DNA of 64,000 bases from Comamonas sp. lk (GTDB lineage: Bacteria; Pseudomonadota; Gammaproteobacteria; Burkholderiales; Burkholderiaceae_C). A program made the translations under genes and the position numbers. This document shows positions 34,397 to 42,709 of the stretch, piece by piece. The stretch spans positions 372,001 to 436,000 of the forward strand of contig NZ_UOOB01000001.1 of assembly GCF_900564145.1 (NCBI RefSeq), written 5' to 3'. Position 1 is the first letter of the stretch. Each line of letters starts with the position of its first letter. The notes under the pieces are model-generated. The model was not told the origin of the DNA. It saw only the letters and a list, made by a program, of their open reading frames with translations, and did not search any database.

Positions 34397-35581
34397 TCAG
34401 GAACGAAGAGTCTGCGCCGAGCGGCTGCCGGCCACCAGCAGCGCGCCCAGCAGCAGTGCGGCGCAACCCAGCACAAACAGCTGGCGGTAGCTGCCCGTGC
34501 TGGCGTAGATAAAAGCCATGAGATAGCCCGACGTGGCTTGCAGCAGCGCAAACGCGGCCGTGGCATAGCCCCACATTTTCTTGTGTTGGGCCGGGCCAAT
34601 CAGCTGCATCAGATAGCCCGAGGTGATGGCAGCCATGCCGGGCGACAGGGCGCCGACCAGAAAGCCCGAGATCGCATGGCCGGCAAACCCGGCCCAGACC
34701 AGGGGCAAGCCAATGGCTACGGCCTTGAGGGCATAAGCTCCCGTGGTTGTGCCCCACCAGCCCCAGCGCGTGGCGCAAAAGGCGGCACACAAAGGCCCGG
34801 CAATGGCGCCCAGGCTGAAAAAAGCCCATTGGGTGGCGGCATAGGCTGAGCCCTGCTGCAACTCGCGATCCAGATAGTCCACCCAGAACACGGTATGGGG
34901 CACAAAGCCGAAAGCATCGCAGGTATAGGCCAGAAAAACCAGGATCACGGCCATGCTCCACAGCGAGGTGGGCGGTGCAGCGGCCGTATGCGTGGGCGTG
35001 ATGGCCACCGGTGCGGGCACGTGGATCTGGCGGGCGCAGCGCCAACCGGTCCACAGCGCCAGCACGCACAAGGCCGTCAGTGCCCACCAAACGGCGCTGA
35101 GGCTGAGGCGCGCAAACACCGGCCCCAGAGTGGCGGCCAACAAGGCTCCCACACCGATGCCGCAAAACATCAGCGGCCCCAGCGTGGCACGGCGCTGGGA
35201 CATGGCGGCGGACATGGCGACCGAGGGGCCCAGCACCATCAGCGTGGCTCCGGCAATGCCCGAAATCAGCCGCCAGACAAAGAACACCGCCATGGGCTGG
35301 GGCAGGCTGCAGCCGGCAAAGCTCAGCGCCACGGCAATCCAGCAGATCAGCAGCACGCGCACCGCGCCCATGCGTTCGGCCCAGGGGGCGGCGGCCAGGG
35401 CGCCAATCAGATAGCCCAGCAGATTGGCGGCGCCCAGATAGGCCACCTGCTCGCCGTTGAACCAGCCCGCATGCACCATTTGCGGCATCAGCGCCGTATA
35501 GGCAAAACGGGCCAGACCCACGCCGCTGAGCGTGGCCATGAAGCCGGTCCAGAAAAGAGGCCATTCCTTGGGTTGAATCAC
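34397..35581 (-). CDS. MFS transporter, YbfB/YjiJ family
   Basis: A 394-residue, 12-helix major facilitator. The opening block GVGLARFAYTALMPQMV with ANLLGYLIGALAA is typical of the YbfB/YjiJ family; its substrates are unknown. The start codon is GTG at 35579-35581, 14 bases after an AAGAGAAA stretch. It shares a 108-bp divergent promoter region with a LysR gene and precedes the nitronate monooxygenase gene, so the three are likely one regulatory unit. Confidence 0.85.
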   Translation of the reverse strand: MIQPKEWPLFWTGFMATLSGVGLARFAYTALMPQMVHAGWFNGEQVAYLGAANLLGYLIGALAAAPWAERMGAVRVLLICWIAVALSFAGCSLPQPMAVFFVWRLISGIAGATLMVLGPSVAMSAAMSQRRATLGPLMFCGIGVGALLAATLGPVFARLSLSAVWWALTALCVLALWTGWRCARQIHVPAPVAITPTHTAAAPPTSLWSMAVILVFLAYTCDAFGFVPHTVFWVDYLDRELQQGSAYAATQWAFFSLGAIAGPLCAAFCATRWGWWGTTTGAYALKAVAIGLPLVWAGFAGHAISGFLVGALSPGMAAITSGYLMQLIGPAQHKKMWGYATAAFALLQATSGYLMAFIYASTGSYRQLFVLGCAALLLGALLVAGSRSAQTLRS

Positions 35582-35628
35582 GGGTCGTTTCTCTTGCAGT
35601 GAGGACTCAAGCCTAAGCGCAGTGGTGT

Positions 35629-35645
35629 AATCATGTCCAATGATT
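35629..35645. promoter_or_regulatory. LysR-type operator between MFS and LysR genes
   Basis: AATCATGTCCAATGATT is a perfect 6+6 inverted repeat with a 5-bp centre and contains T-N11-A. It sits in the middle of the divergent intergenic region. Confidence 0.65.
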
Positions 35646-35689
35646 CAAAATGATTGTTGATATCGTTTTATGAGATTTTGTAGCGCACC

Positions 35690-36574
35690 ATGCAACTCAA
35701 ATCCCTGCGCATGTTCGACGCCGTCTGCCTCAGCGGCAGTTTCGGGGCTGCCGCCCAGCAGCTGCACACCGTGCAGTCCAATGTCACGGCCCACATCAAA
35801 AAGCTGGAAGACGAAGTAGGCGCGCAATTGCTGATGCGTGCCAATCCCGTTTTTCCCACCCCGGCGGGACGCACTCTGCTGCAGTATGCACAGCAGATGC
35901 TGCATGCCCATGATCAGGCGCTGGCCCAGTTGCAGTCGCGCCAGCTCGATGCCGGCCAGGCCAAGGGCAGGCTGCGCATAGGCTCGATGGAAACCACGGC
36001 CGCGCTGCGGCTGCCAACGTTGCTGACCCAGCTGCGCAAGCAGCATCCGGGCATCGATCTGGAGCTGGATGCCCAGCCCACGGCAGCCTTGCTGACCGAG
36101 CTGACGGCCGGGCGCATCGACTGTGCTTTTGTCAATGGTGCAGCTCCCCAGCCCGAGCTGCATTCCTGGCCGGTGTTCAGGGAGGAGCTGGTGCTGGTCA
36201 GCGGCCAGCCGTTCACGCGTTTTCCCACGGCCGAGGAGTTCTGCTCTTCGGTGTTTCTGGCTTTCAGGCAGGGCTGCAGCTATCGCCAGCGCATCGAGCT
36301 GTTGATGGCTTCGCAAGGCGTGGCAGCGGTGCGCATCATGGAGCTGGGCATGCTGGACACCATCCTGGGCTGCGTGGCCGCAGGCATGGGCTATGCGCTG
36401 CTTTCACGCGCTCTGGTGGAGGCGCAGCAACAGCGCTTTGCCGTGCACTGCATGGACTTGCCGCAGGAGCTGGCCTGGGTCGACACCTACTTTGTCACGG
36501 GCGGCACAGCAGGATGGTCGCCGGCCTTGTTTGCTTTTGCGAAAGTGTTGGGGATTGACAGCACTGCCGCATGA
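35690..36574 (+). CDS. LysR-family regulator, divergent from the MFS/nitronate monooxygenase pair
   Basis: A 294-residue LysR regulator. The N-terminal helix-turn-helix (SLRMFDAVCLSGSFGAAAQQLHTVQSNVTAHIKKLEDEVG) resembles the PerR/YwbI branch. The effector domain starts near residue 90 (GRLRIGSMETTAALRLP). The divergent layout with a perfect palindrome in the gap makes it the likely regulator of the MFS and nitronate monooxygenase genes. No strong ribosome binding site before ATG 35690. Confidence 0.87.
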   Translation: MQLKSLRMFDAVCLSGSFGAAAQQLHTVQSNVTAHIKKLEDEVGAQLLMRANPVFPTPAGRTLLQYAQQMLHAHDQALAQLQSRQLDAGQAKGRLRIGSMETTAALRLPTLLTQLRKQHPGIDLELDAQPTAALLTELTAGRIDCAFVNGAAPQPELHSWPVFREELVLVSGQPFTRFPTAEEFCSSVFLAFRQGCSYRQRIELLMASQGVAAVRIMELGMLDTILGCVAAGMGYALLSRALVEAQQQRFAVHCMDLPQELAWVDTYFVTGGTAGWSPALFAFAKVLGIDSTAA

Positions 36575-36641
36575 AACTTTGGGCGGACGGCACTTCCCAA
36601 GAATAATAGCCAGCAGCAATCACTTTGCGGAGGGCGATGCA

Positions 36642-36914
36642 ATGCATGTTCTATTGGTGATGACCGGTGGTGTCTTGCAGTTGGCGGTCTTTGTGCTGTT
36701 CGGCTGGTTGTGGGGCGGCAGCAGCGCTGCCATGGCGTCGGCTGCCAGGTGGTTCATCCCGCTTTGGTGCCTGGTCGCTGCCGCCAATATGTGGGTCGGC
36801 GTGGCCCATGCCGGCTATACGGCAAGGCAGGAGTTTCCTATCCTGCTGCTCAATATTGCAGTGCCTGCGGTCATTGCTGCGCTGCTGGCCTGGAGGCTTT
36901 CCCATGGCAGCTAA
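36642..36914 (+). CDS. small membrane protein upstream of ltrA
   Basis: A 90-residue hydrophobic protein with three predicted transmembrane helices (about 5-25, 37-57 and 65-85). Its start at 36642 is fixed by GGAGG 8 bases upstream. The gene overlaps ltrA by 11 bp, so the two are translationally coupled and probably act together. I do not recognise a family. Confidence 0.75.
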   Translation: MHVLLVMTGGVLQLAVFVLFGWLWGGSSAAMASAARWFIPLWCLVAAANMWVGVAHAGYTARQEFPILLLNIAVPAVIAALLAWRLSHGS

Positions 36915-38070
36915 GTCTCCATCGGCCGGCACCGTAGAGGTGCTGCGCCAGCGTGACGGGCATCACGCCAAAGTCACTTTTGAAGAGCTGTTCTTCGATC
37001 TGGTCTATGTATTCGCGGTGACGCAGATCAGCCATGAGTTGCTGCACAACCTGACGCTCAAGGGCTTGCTTGAAACGCTGGTGCTCTGGTTTGCCGTCTG
37101 GCTGGGCTGGCAATACACCTGCTGGGTCACCAACTGGTTGAATCCGGAGACCCCGCGCGTACGCGGCCTGCTGTTCGTCACCATGCTGCTGGCCCTGGTC
37201 ATGGCGTCCAGCCTTCCCCAGGCATTCGGCTCGCGCGGCCTGGTCTTTGCCGTGGCCTATGTCTGCATGCAGGTGGGGAGAACCGCGCTGGTGCTGTGGA
37301 TGCTGCCCAGGAGCAGCGCCCTGCGGCAGAACTATGCGCGCATGCTGGGATGGCTGGTGATCTCGGCCGGTTTCTGGATTGCGGGCGGTCTGGCGGAGCA
37401 CGAGTGGCGCATTGTCTTGTGGATAGTGGCCGCACTTTGCGAGTATGTCTCTCCCATGTGGGGTTTTGCACTGCCGGGTCTGGGTCGCTCCTCTACCCGG
37501 GACTGGACTATCGAAGGCGCTCATCTGGCCGAGCGCTGCCAGCTTTTCGTGATCGTGGCGCTGGGGGAAACCTTGCTGGCCAGCGGGGCCATGTTCGCCG
37601 ATGGCGAGTGGAATACGGCCGTGATTTCGGCACTGCTGGCCACGTTTCTGGGAACGTTGGCGCTCTGGTGGCTTTATTTCGGTACGGCCAGCAAGGATGC
37701 GACCGAGCTGATCGTCAAATCCAGCGATCCGGGGCGCGTCGGAGCCTACTTCCACTACATCCATGCGGTGCTGGTGGCCGGCATTATCGGCAGTGCCGTG
37801 GCCAATGACCTGATCATGGCCCACCCGCATGAGGCGATGAAACCCGCTTATGCGGCTGTTCTGGTAGGCGGGCCTGCTGTCTACCTTTTGGGCAGCGCCA
37901 TCTACAAGAACGTGGTGTACGGCAGGATTCCCCTGTCGCATGTGCTTGGCGCGGCCGTGCTGCTGGTGCTGGTCCCTTTGTCCTTTGGCTTGGATCTGCT
38001 GACCACCGGCTGGTTGACTACGCTGGTGCTGTTGGCCGTGGCTTGGTGGGATCTGCGCCCAAAGCGCTAA
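36904..38070 (+). CDS. ltrA: low-temperature-requirement protein A (LtrA) family membrane protein
   Basis: A 388-residue polytopic membrane protein. The family signature VTFEELFFDLVYVFAVTQIS (about 25-45) is followed by a tryptophan-rich WQYTCWVTNWLNPE and HLAERCQLFVIVALGETLLA. LtrA was described in Listeria as needed for growth in the cold; molecular function is not established. ATG 36904 lies inside the end of the small membrane protein gene. The stop overlaps the convergent comM stop by 4 bp. Confidence 0.87.
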   Translation: MAAKSPSAGTVEVLRQRDGHHAKVTFEELFFDLVYVFAVTQISHELLHNLTLKGLLETLVLWFAVWLGWQYTCWVTNWLNPETPRVRGLLFVTMLLALVMASSLPQAFGSRGLVFAVAYVCMQVGRTALVLWMLPRSSALRQNYARMLGWLVISAGFWIAGGLAEHEWRIVLWIVAALCEYVSPMWGFALPGLGRSSTRDWTIEGAHLAERCQLFVIVALGETLLASGAMFADGEWNTAVISALLATFLGTLALWWLYFGTASKDATELIVKSSDPGRVGAYFHYIHAVLVAGIIGSAVANDLIMAHPHEAMKPAYAAVLVGGPAVYLLGSAIYKNVVYGRIPLSHVLGAAVLLVLVPLSFGLDLLTTGWLTTLVLLAVAWWDLRPKR

Positions 38071-39623
38071 CCGAGGACCAGGGACTGCATGAGTGCCCGG
38101 CGGTATTGCAGTGCCTCGGCCACATGGGCCTGGCTGATGGTGTCGGCGTCGGCCAGATCGGCAATGGTGCGCGCCACCTTCAGCGCCCGGTGCGTGCCGC
38201 GGGCCGACCAGCCCAGGCGTGTGGCCGCCTTGTGGGCAAAGGCCAGGGCTTCGGGCGTGAGCTGCAGGTGGGCATCGAGTTGCGCGCCCTGCAGCAAATG
38301 GTTGGGCATGGCCTGGCGTTGCAAAGCCTTGCTGCGCGCCGCCGTGACGCGGGCCTGGACGGTGCGACTGTCGTCGCCCTCGGGCGCGGCCAGCAATTCC
38401 TCGGGCGGCAAGGCGGCCACTTCCACATGCAGATCAATGCGATCTAGCAGGGGGCCGCTGATGCGCGACTGATAGCGCGCGACCTGATCGGGCGTGCAGC
38501 GGCAGGCGCGCAGGCGCGAGCCCCAGTAGCCACAGGGACAGGGGTTCATGGCGGCCACCAACTGAAAGCGGGCCGGAAACTCCGCACGCTGTGCGGCGCG
38601 CACGATGGTGATGCGCCCGGTCTCTAGCGGTTCGCGCAGTGCTTCCAGGGCACTGCGCTGAAATTCGGGCAGTTCATCCAAGAACAGGGCGCCACAATGC
38701 GCGTAAGAAATTTCGCCCGGTCTGGGGGGCGAGCCGCCGCCGACCAGCGCCACCGAGCTGGCCGTGTGGTGTGGCGCAGCAAACGGGCGCTGCCGCCACT
38801 GGGCCGGTGTGAAACGGCCGCTGAGGCTGGCAATGGCAGCCGCTTCCAGCGCTTCTTCATCCGTCATGGGCGGCAGCAAGGCAGCAAAGCGCTGGGCCAG
38901 CATGGATTTCCCAGAGCCTGGCGGGCCTACCATCAAGACGCCATGTGCGCCAGCTGCTGCAATTGCGAGAGCGCGCTTGGCCTGGGCCTGGCCGCGTACT
39001 TCGCGCAGATCCAGAGTCTGAGGGGCGGCCACGGCCTCGGTGGGGGCCATGCGCTGCCAGCCTGGCTCTTGCGCCAGCTCCGGGTCGCCCTCCTCAGGCG
39101 CCGCATGGGCCATGAACTGCCGTGCCACATCCAGCAGATGCCGGGCGCAGAACACTTCGGTGCCGGCGACAAAAGCCGCTTCCTGGGCGCTCTCGGGCGG
39201 CAGCACCAAGCGCGTGTGCTGCTGCTGGCGCTGCAGGGCCAGCGCCGTGGCCAGGGCACCGCGCACGGGGCGCAGCGCGCCGGTCAGGGATAGCTCGCCC
39301 GCAAACTCATAGTCGGCCAGGCGGCCGGCTTCAATCTGCCCGCTGGCGGCCAGAATGCCCAGGGCAATCGGCAAGTCAAATCGTCCTGAATCCTTGGGCA
39401 GGTCGGCGGGCGCCAGATTGACGGTTGGGCGCTGGTTATTGGGAAATTCCAGCCCTGCATTGAGTATGGCGGCCCGCACGCGCTCGCGGGCTTCCTTGAC
39501 TTCCACATCGGCCAGACCTACCAGCGTGAACGAGGGCAGACCGTTGGCCAGATGCACTTCCACCGTGACGCGCGGCGCCTGCAGGCCCAGCAAGGCACGA
39601 CTCTGAACTAAGGCAAGTCCCAT
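38067..39623 (-). CDS. comM: YifB/ComM family Mg-chelatase-like AAA+ ATPase
   Basis: A 518-residue protein: N-terminal Lon-protease-like domain (VTVEVHLANGLPSFTLVGLAD, about 18-40, with PADLPKDSGRFDLPIALG), then an AAA+ core with Walker A VGPPGSGKSM, the HHTAS and CGALFLDELPEF (Walker B) motifs, and a CPCGY...CRCTPDQVARYQ cysteine pattern. ComM homologues act as hexameric branch-migration helicases in natural transformation. ATG 39623 (MGLALVQSRALLGL) matches the family start, not the longer frame at 39641. Its presence suggests competence capacity but does not prove it. Confidence 0.92.
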   Translation of the reverse strand: MGLALVQSRALLGLQAPRVTVEVHLANGLPSFTLVGLADVEVKEARERVRAAILNAGLEFPNNQRPTVNLAPADLPKDSGRFDLPIALGILAASGQIEAGRLADYEFAGELSLTGALRPVRGALATALALQRQQQHTRLVLPPESAQEAAFVAGTEVFCARHLLDVARQFMAHAAPEEGDPELAQEPGWQRMAPTEAVAAPQTLDLREVRGQAQAKRALAIAAAGAHGVLMVGPPGSGKSMLAQRFAALLPPMTDEEALEAAAIASLSGRFTPAQWRQRPFAAPHHTASSVALVGGGSPPRPGEISYAHCGALFLDELPEFQRSALEALREPLETGRITIVRAAQRAEFPARFQLVAAMNPCPCGYWGSRLRACRCTPDQVARYQSRISGPLLDRIDLHVEVAALPPEELLAAPEGDDSRTVQARVTAARSKALQRQAMPNHLLQGAQLDAHLQLTPEALAFAHKAATRLGWSARGTHRALKVARTIADLADADTISQAHVAEALQYRRALMQSLVLG

Positions 39624-39710
39624 AAGTCCCTCGATCCGCATTGAAGGCCCTAGGGTAGGCGCAAGCCTTGCACACAGGCAAGAGGGTGAGTGCAGAGGGA
39701 GCGCAAACCG

Positions 39711-40259
39711 TCAGCGCGCTGTGTCGTCTCGCGGCGGCGGCCGTGGCGTCAAGCGCCCGCGTCTACGCTCCGCCTTGGGGAAGTCGCCTTGCTGCTGCAT
39801 CAGGGCGGCCCGCGCCCCTATGCGGGTAAACATCTGCGACAGCAGCTGCAGCTCGGCATCGCTGATGTCGCCGAGCAGCTCCTGATTGATCTGCCGTACC
39901 TGGGGAAACAACTGGGCGTGCAGAGCCAGACCGGCGGCCGACAGCTGTACCAGCGCCTGGCGTCCGTCTCCGGCAATGCCCTGCTTTTGCAGCAGGCCCT
40001 TGGCGATCAGGGTGGAGATGGTGCGCGAGGTGCGGGTACGGTCCAGCTGTGCATGTTCTGCCAGCTGTGAAGGCTGCATAGGCCCTTGGTCGGCCAACAG
40101 ACCTATGAGTCGCCATTCACGCCGGGTGATGCCAAAACCTCCCTCGCACATGCGTACCACCATGGAGCCTGCCGAGCTCATCAGCCGTGCCAGGTGATAG
40201 AGAAACAAGTCGTCCAGCTTGGATGCTTGCCGCCATGGGTGGCTTGGTTCCTTGGGCAT
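39711..40259 (-). CDS. MarR-family transcriptional regulator
   Basis: A 182-residue winged-helix MarR protein: LFLYHLARLMSSAGSMVVRM at the N-terminus, GITRREWRLIGLLAD, the recognition region SQLAEHAQLDRTRTSRTISTLIAKGLL and the wing GDGRQALVQLS. A basic tail (ERRRGRLTPRPPPRDD) follows. It is divergent from a Bug gene with a 92-bp gap that holds an inverted repeat. The likely target is that Bug gene, with an aromatic or carboxylate effector as is usual for MarR proteins. Confidence 0.88.
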   Translation of the reverse strand: MPKEPSHPWRQASKLDDLFLYHLARLMSSAGSMVVRMCEGGFGITRREWRLIGLLADQGPMQPSQLAEHAQLDRTRTSRTISTLIAKGLLQKQGIAGDGRQALVQLSAAGLALHAQLFPQVRQINQELLGDISDAELQLLSQMFTRIGARAALMQQQGDFPKAERRRGRLTPRPPPRDDTAR

Positions 40260-40289
40260 GAGGCTCTGTGGGTTTTCTCTAGGGATGAT

Positions 40290-40307
40290 GGATTAGATTC
40301 ATTATCC
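40290..40307. promoter_or_regulatory. candidate MarR operator
   Basis: GGATTAGATTCATTATCC has GGATTA/TTATCC arms (one mismatch) around a 6-bp centre, between the divergent marR and Bug genes. Confidence 0.4.
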
Positions 40308-40351
40308 AGGCACTGCTTACAGTGGCTCCAAAGACATCTACAGGAGACACC

Positions 40352-41338
40352 ATGCCTTGCTTTCGTATGACCCGTCGCGCCTTGGGAATGCTGGGAGCAG
40401 CGAGTTTGCTGGCCGCTCAATGGGGGGCAGTGGCCCATGCCTCCGATGCCTGGCCTGCCAAGCCCATACGCATCATCGTGCCCAACCCGCCCGCCGGCCC
40501 TTCCGACATCGCCATTCGTCCCCTGGCTGCGGCGGTGCAAAAAGTGCTGGGCCAGCCGGTGATTGTGGAAAACAAGCCCGGCGCCAACGGCAATATCGGC
40601 GCAGCCGAAGTCGCCCGGGCCCCGGCCGACGGCTACACCTGGTTCTGGGCCATGGACCCGGTGCTCACGGTCAACAAGCACATCTACAAGAACCAGGGCT
40701 ATGCCGGTGACGCGATCGTGGTGCTTAATGCGGCGGCCCGGTTCTCGCAGACACTGATTTGCAACCCCGCCCTGGGCTTCAAGTCCGTCAAGGACATGGT
40801 GGACGCTACTCGTACCCGGGAGCTGACCTATGCCACCGGCGGCGCCGGCTCGCCCGGTCATCTGGTGATGGAGTCCTTGCTTTCCGCCACGGGTACAAAA
40901 ATGGTGCATGTTCCTTACAAGGGCCCGGCGCCCGCCATGCAGGATCTCATGGGCGGTCAGGTCGACTGCGGCTTTCTGGCTGCGCCCACGGTGCTGCCCC
41001 AGATCCAGAGCGGCCGCGTGACGGCGCTGGCCACTTCGGGCAAGACGCGCTCTGCGCTACTGCCCCAGCTACCCACGATTGCCGAATCCGGCTATCCGGA
41101 GTTTGACGGCACGTTCTGGCTCTTGCTGGCCGCGCCCAAGGGGGTTCCGCCCGAGATCCAGAAGCGCTTTCTGGATGCCATGGCCCAGGCCATTCGCTCG
41201 CCTGGGCAGCAGGAAAAGGTCAAGTCCGTGGACATAGAGATGGTGGGCAGCACGCCCGAGCAGGCGCAGCAGAAAGCCAGGGAGCTGTCGGACAAATGGG
41301 GCGCTCTGGTGCGCAAGATCAAGCTCACGGCGGAGTAG
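40352..41338 (+). CDS. Bug/TctC-family periplasmic binding protein, MarR-linked
   Basis: A 328-residue Bug protein. ATG 40352 follows CAGGAGA; MTRRALG at 40367 is a possible inner start. The signal peptide ends near AVAHA-SDAW. Landmarks are [58 protein letters not shown] and SGRVTALATSGKTRSALLPQLPT. It faces marR and has no catabolic gene behind it except another Bug gene 130 bp on. Confidence 0.9.
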   Translation: MPCFRMTRRALGMLGAASLLAAQWGAVAHASDAWPAKPIRIIVPNPPAGPSDIAIRPLAAAVQKVLGQPVIVENKPGANGNIGAAEVARAPADGYTWFWAMDPVLTVNKHIYKNQGYAGDAIVVLNAAARFSQTLICNPALGFKSVKDMVDATRTRELTYATGGAGSPGHLVMESLLSATGTKMVHVPYKGPAPAMQDLMGGQVDCGFLAAPTVLPQIQSGRVTALATSGKTRSALLPQLPTIAESGYPEFDGTFWLLLAAPKGVPPEIQKRFLDAMAQAIRSPGQQEKVKSVDIEMVGSTPEQAQQKARELSDKWGALVRKIKLTAE

Positions 41339-41467
41339 GGCGATGAACGAAAACGGCATGAAAAAGCTCACCGGTACCGCCCGCCCGGCGCCTTACACTG
41401 CCAGTTTTGTTGATGAAGAATAACTTTTGCGCGAGCGGTTCGCCGTAAGGACAAGGAGATGGTCGCA

Positions 41468-42460
41468 ATGCAAAGAAGAACCTTGGGCAAGTGGGCAATC
41501 GGTGCCGGGTTGGCTGCCGGTTTGCTGGGTACAGCTCTGGCGCAGGCGCAAGCCGTGGCGCCGCTGTTTCCGGGCAAGACGCCTTTGCGCATCGTGGTGG
41601 GCTACCCGCCCGGCGGTGCCACCGATCGCGTGGCCCGCATCGTGGCCGACAAGCTGCAGAGCAAGCTGGGCAGCCCCGTCATCGTGGAGAACAAGCCCGG
41701 TGCGGGCGGCCGTCTGTCGGCCCAGTACGTCAAGAACGCCCCTGCCGCACAGCCCGCGATTTTGCTGGCCAATCCTGCCGTGATGGTGGTGGCACCGCTG
41801 GTGTTTGCTGACTCCGGCTACGACCCCGAGAAGGACTTCAGGCCCATCAGCGAAGTCAACCGCTATGACTTCGGTCTGGCCGTTGCTAGCGCCGTGCCGG
41901 TCAAAGAGCTGTCTCATCTGTTTGCCTGGCTCAAGGCCAACCCGGAACGCGCCAATTTCGGCGTGCCTGCCACCGGCAGCCTGCCGCACTTTTTTGCGCT
42001 GATGCTGGGCGAGAGCGCCAAGGTTCCGGTCGAAGTCGTGGGCTACAAGGGCTCGGCTCCGCTGCTGACCGACCTGATGGGCGGTCAGGTGCCGATTGCC
42101 GTCGATACCCTGGACACCCAGATTGCCCAGCATGAAGCCGGCAAGCTGCGGATACTGGCCGTCTCCGGCGACAAGCGCAGCCCCATGGCGCCCGAGATTC
42201 CCACGCTCAAGGAACTGGGTGTGAGCCTGGTCGGCACCGGCTGGAACACCTTGTTTGCGCCGCAAAGCATGGCGCCGGCCACGGTGCAGCGCCTGTCCGA
42301 GTTGGTGCAGGAGGTGATGAAGGAGGCCGATACGCAGCAGAAATTTGCGGCTTCCAAGCTGGATCCTGTGGTCAGCAGCGCCCAGGAGACTGATCGCATG
42401 CTCAAGGCCTATCGTGCGCAATGGGCACCAGCGGTCAAACGTTCAGGCTTTAAGCCATGA
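41468..42460 (+). CDS. Bug/TctC-family periplasmic binding protein upstream of a sulfatase gene
   Basis: A 330-residue Bug protein. AAGGAG at 41453-41458 fits ATG 41468 (MQRRTLGKW...) with a 9-base gap, and sits too close to ATG 41459. The signal peptide ends near ALAQA-QAVA. Landmarks are GYPPGGATDRVARIVAD, ENKPGAGGRLSAQYVKNAP and VVGYKGSAPLLTDLMGGQVP, where the usual HVPYKG has become VVGYKG. Downstream come a family C repeat and a sulfatase gene. An organosulfate ligand is possible but only by context. Confidence 0.88.
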   Translation: MQRRTLGKWAIGAGLAAGLLGTALAQAQAVAPLFPGKTPLRIVVGYPPGGATDRVARIVADKLQSKLGSPVIVENKPGAGGRLSAQYVKNAPAAQPAILLANPAVMVVAPLVFADSGYDPEKDFRPISEVNRYDFGLAVASAVPVKELSHLFAWLKANPERANFGVPATGSLPHFFALMLGESAKVPVEVVGYKGSAPLLTDLMGGQVPIAVDTLDTQIAQHEAGKLRILAVSGDKRSPMAPEIPTLKELGVSLVGTGWNTLFAPQSMAPATVQRLSELVQEVMKEADTQQKFAASKLDPVVSSAQETDRMLKAYRAQWAPAVKRSGFKP

Positions 42461-42469
42461 GAGGCAATA

Positions 42470-42542
42470 CCCCCTGAGGCGCTCCGCGCCTTCCCCCTGG
42501 AAGGGGGACGACGGCCTTTGCTGCGGGGCGGCCCTTGCCGGC
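42470..42542. repeat. GC-rich dispersed hairpin repeat (family C), copy 2
   Basis: CCCCCTGAGGCGCTCCGCGC, CTTCCCCCTGG, AAGGGGGACGACGGCC and GCTGCGGGGCGGCC follow the same order as at 23557. GGCGC-TCC-GCGCC and CCCCCT-GG-AAGGGGG form two hairpins. It begins 9 bp after the Bug stop codon. Confidence 0.65.
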
Positions 42543-42709
42543 CGTCTCGCGCTTGGGGCTTGCTAGTTGCAAGCGCCGCGCCAAGTGCCCGAGGTTTTAG
42601 GAGCATCAAATGCTTGGTTTGCTTTGGTTCAAGCATTAAAACTTCGTTGAATCAATTGATTGCAGGCGATAGCTGCTCCTGTTTTTGTGTCTTCTCTGTG
42701 ATTTCTCCC

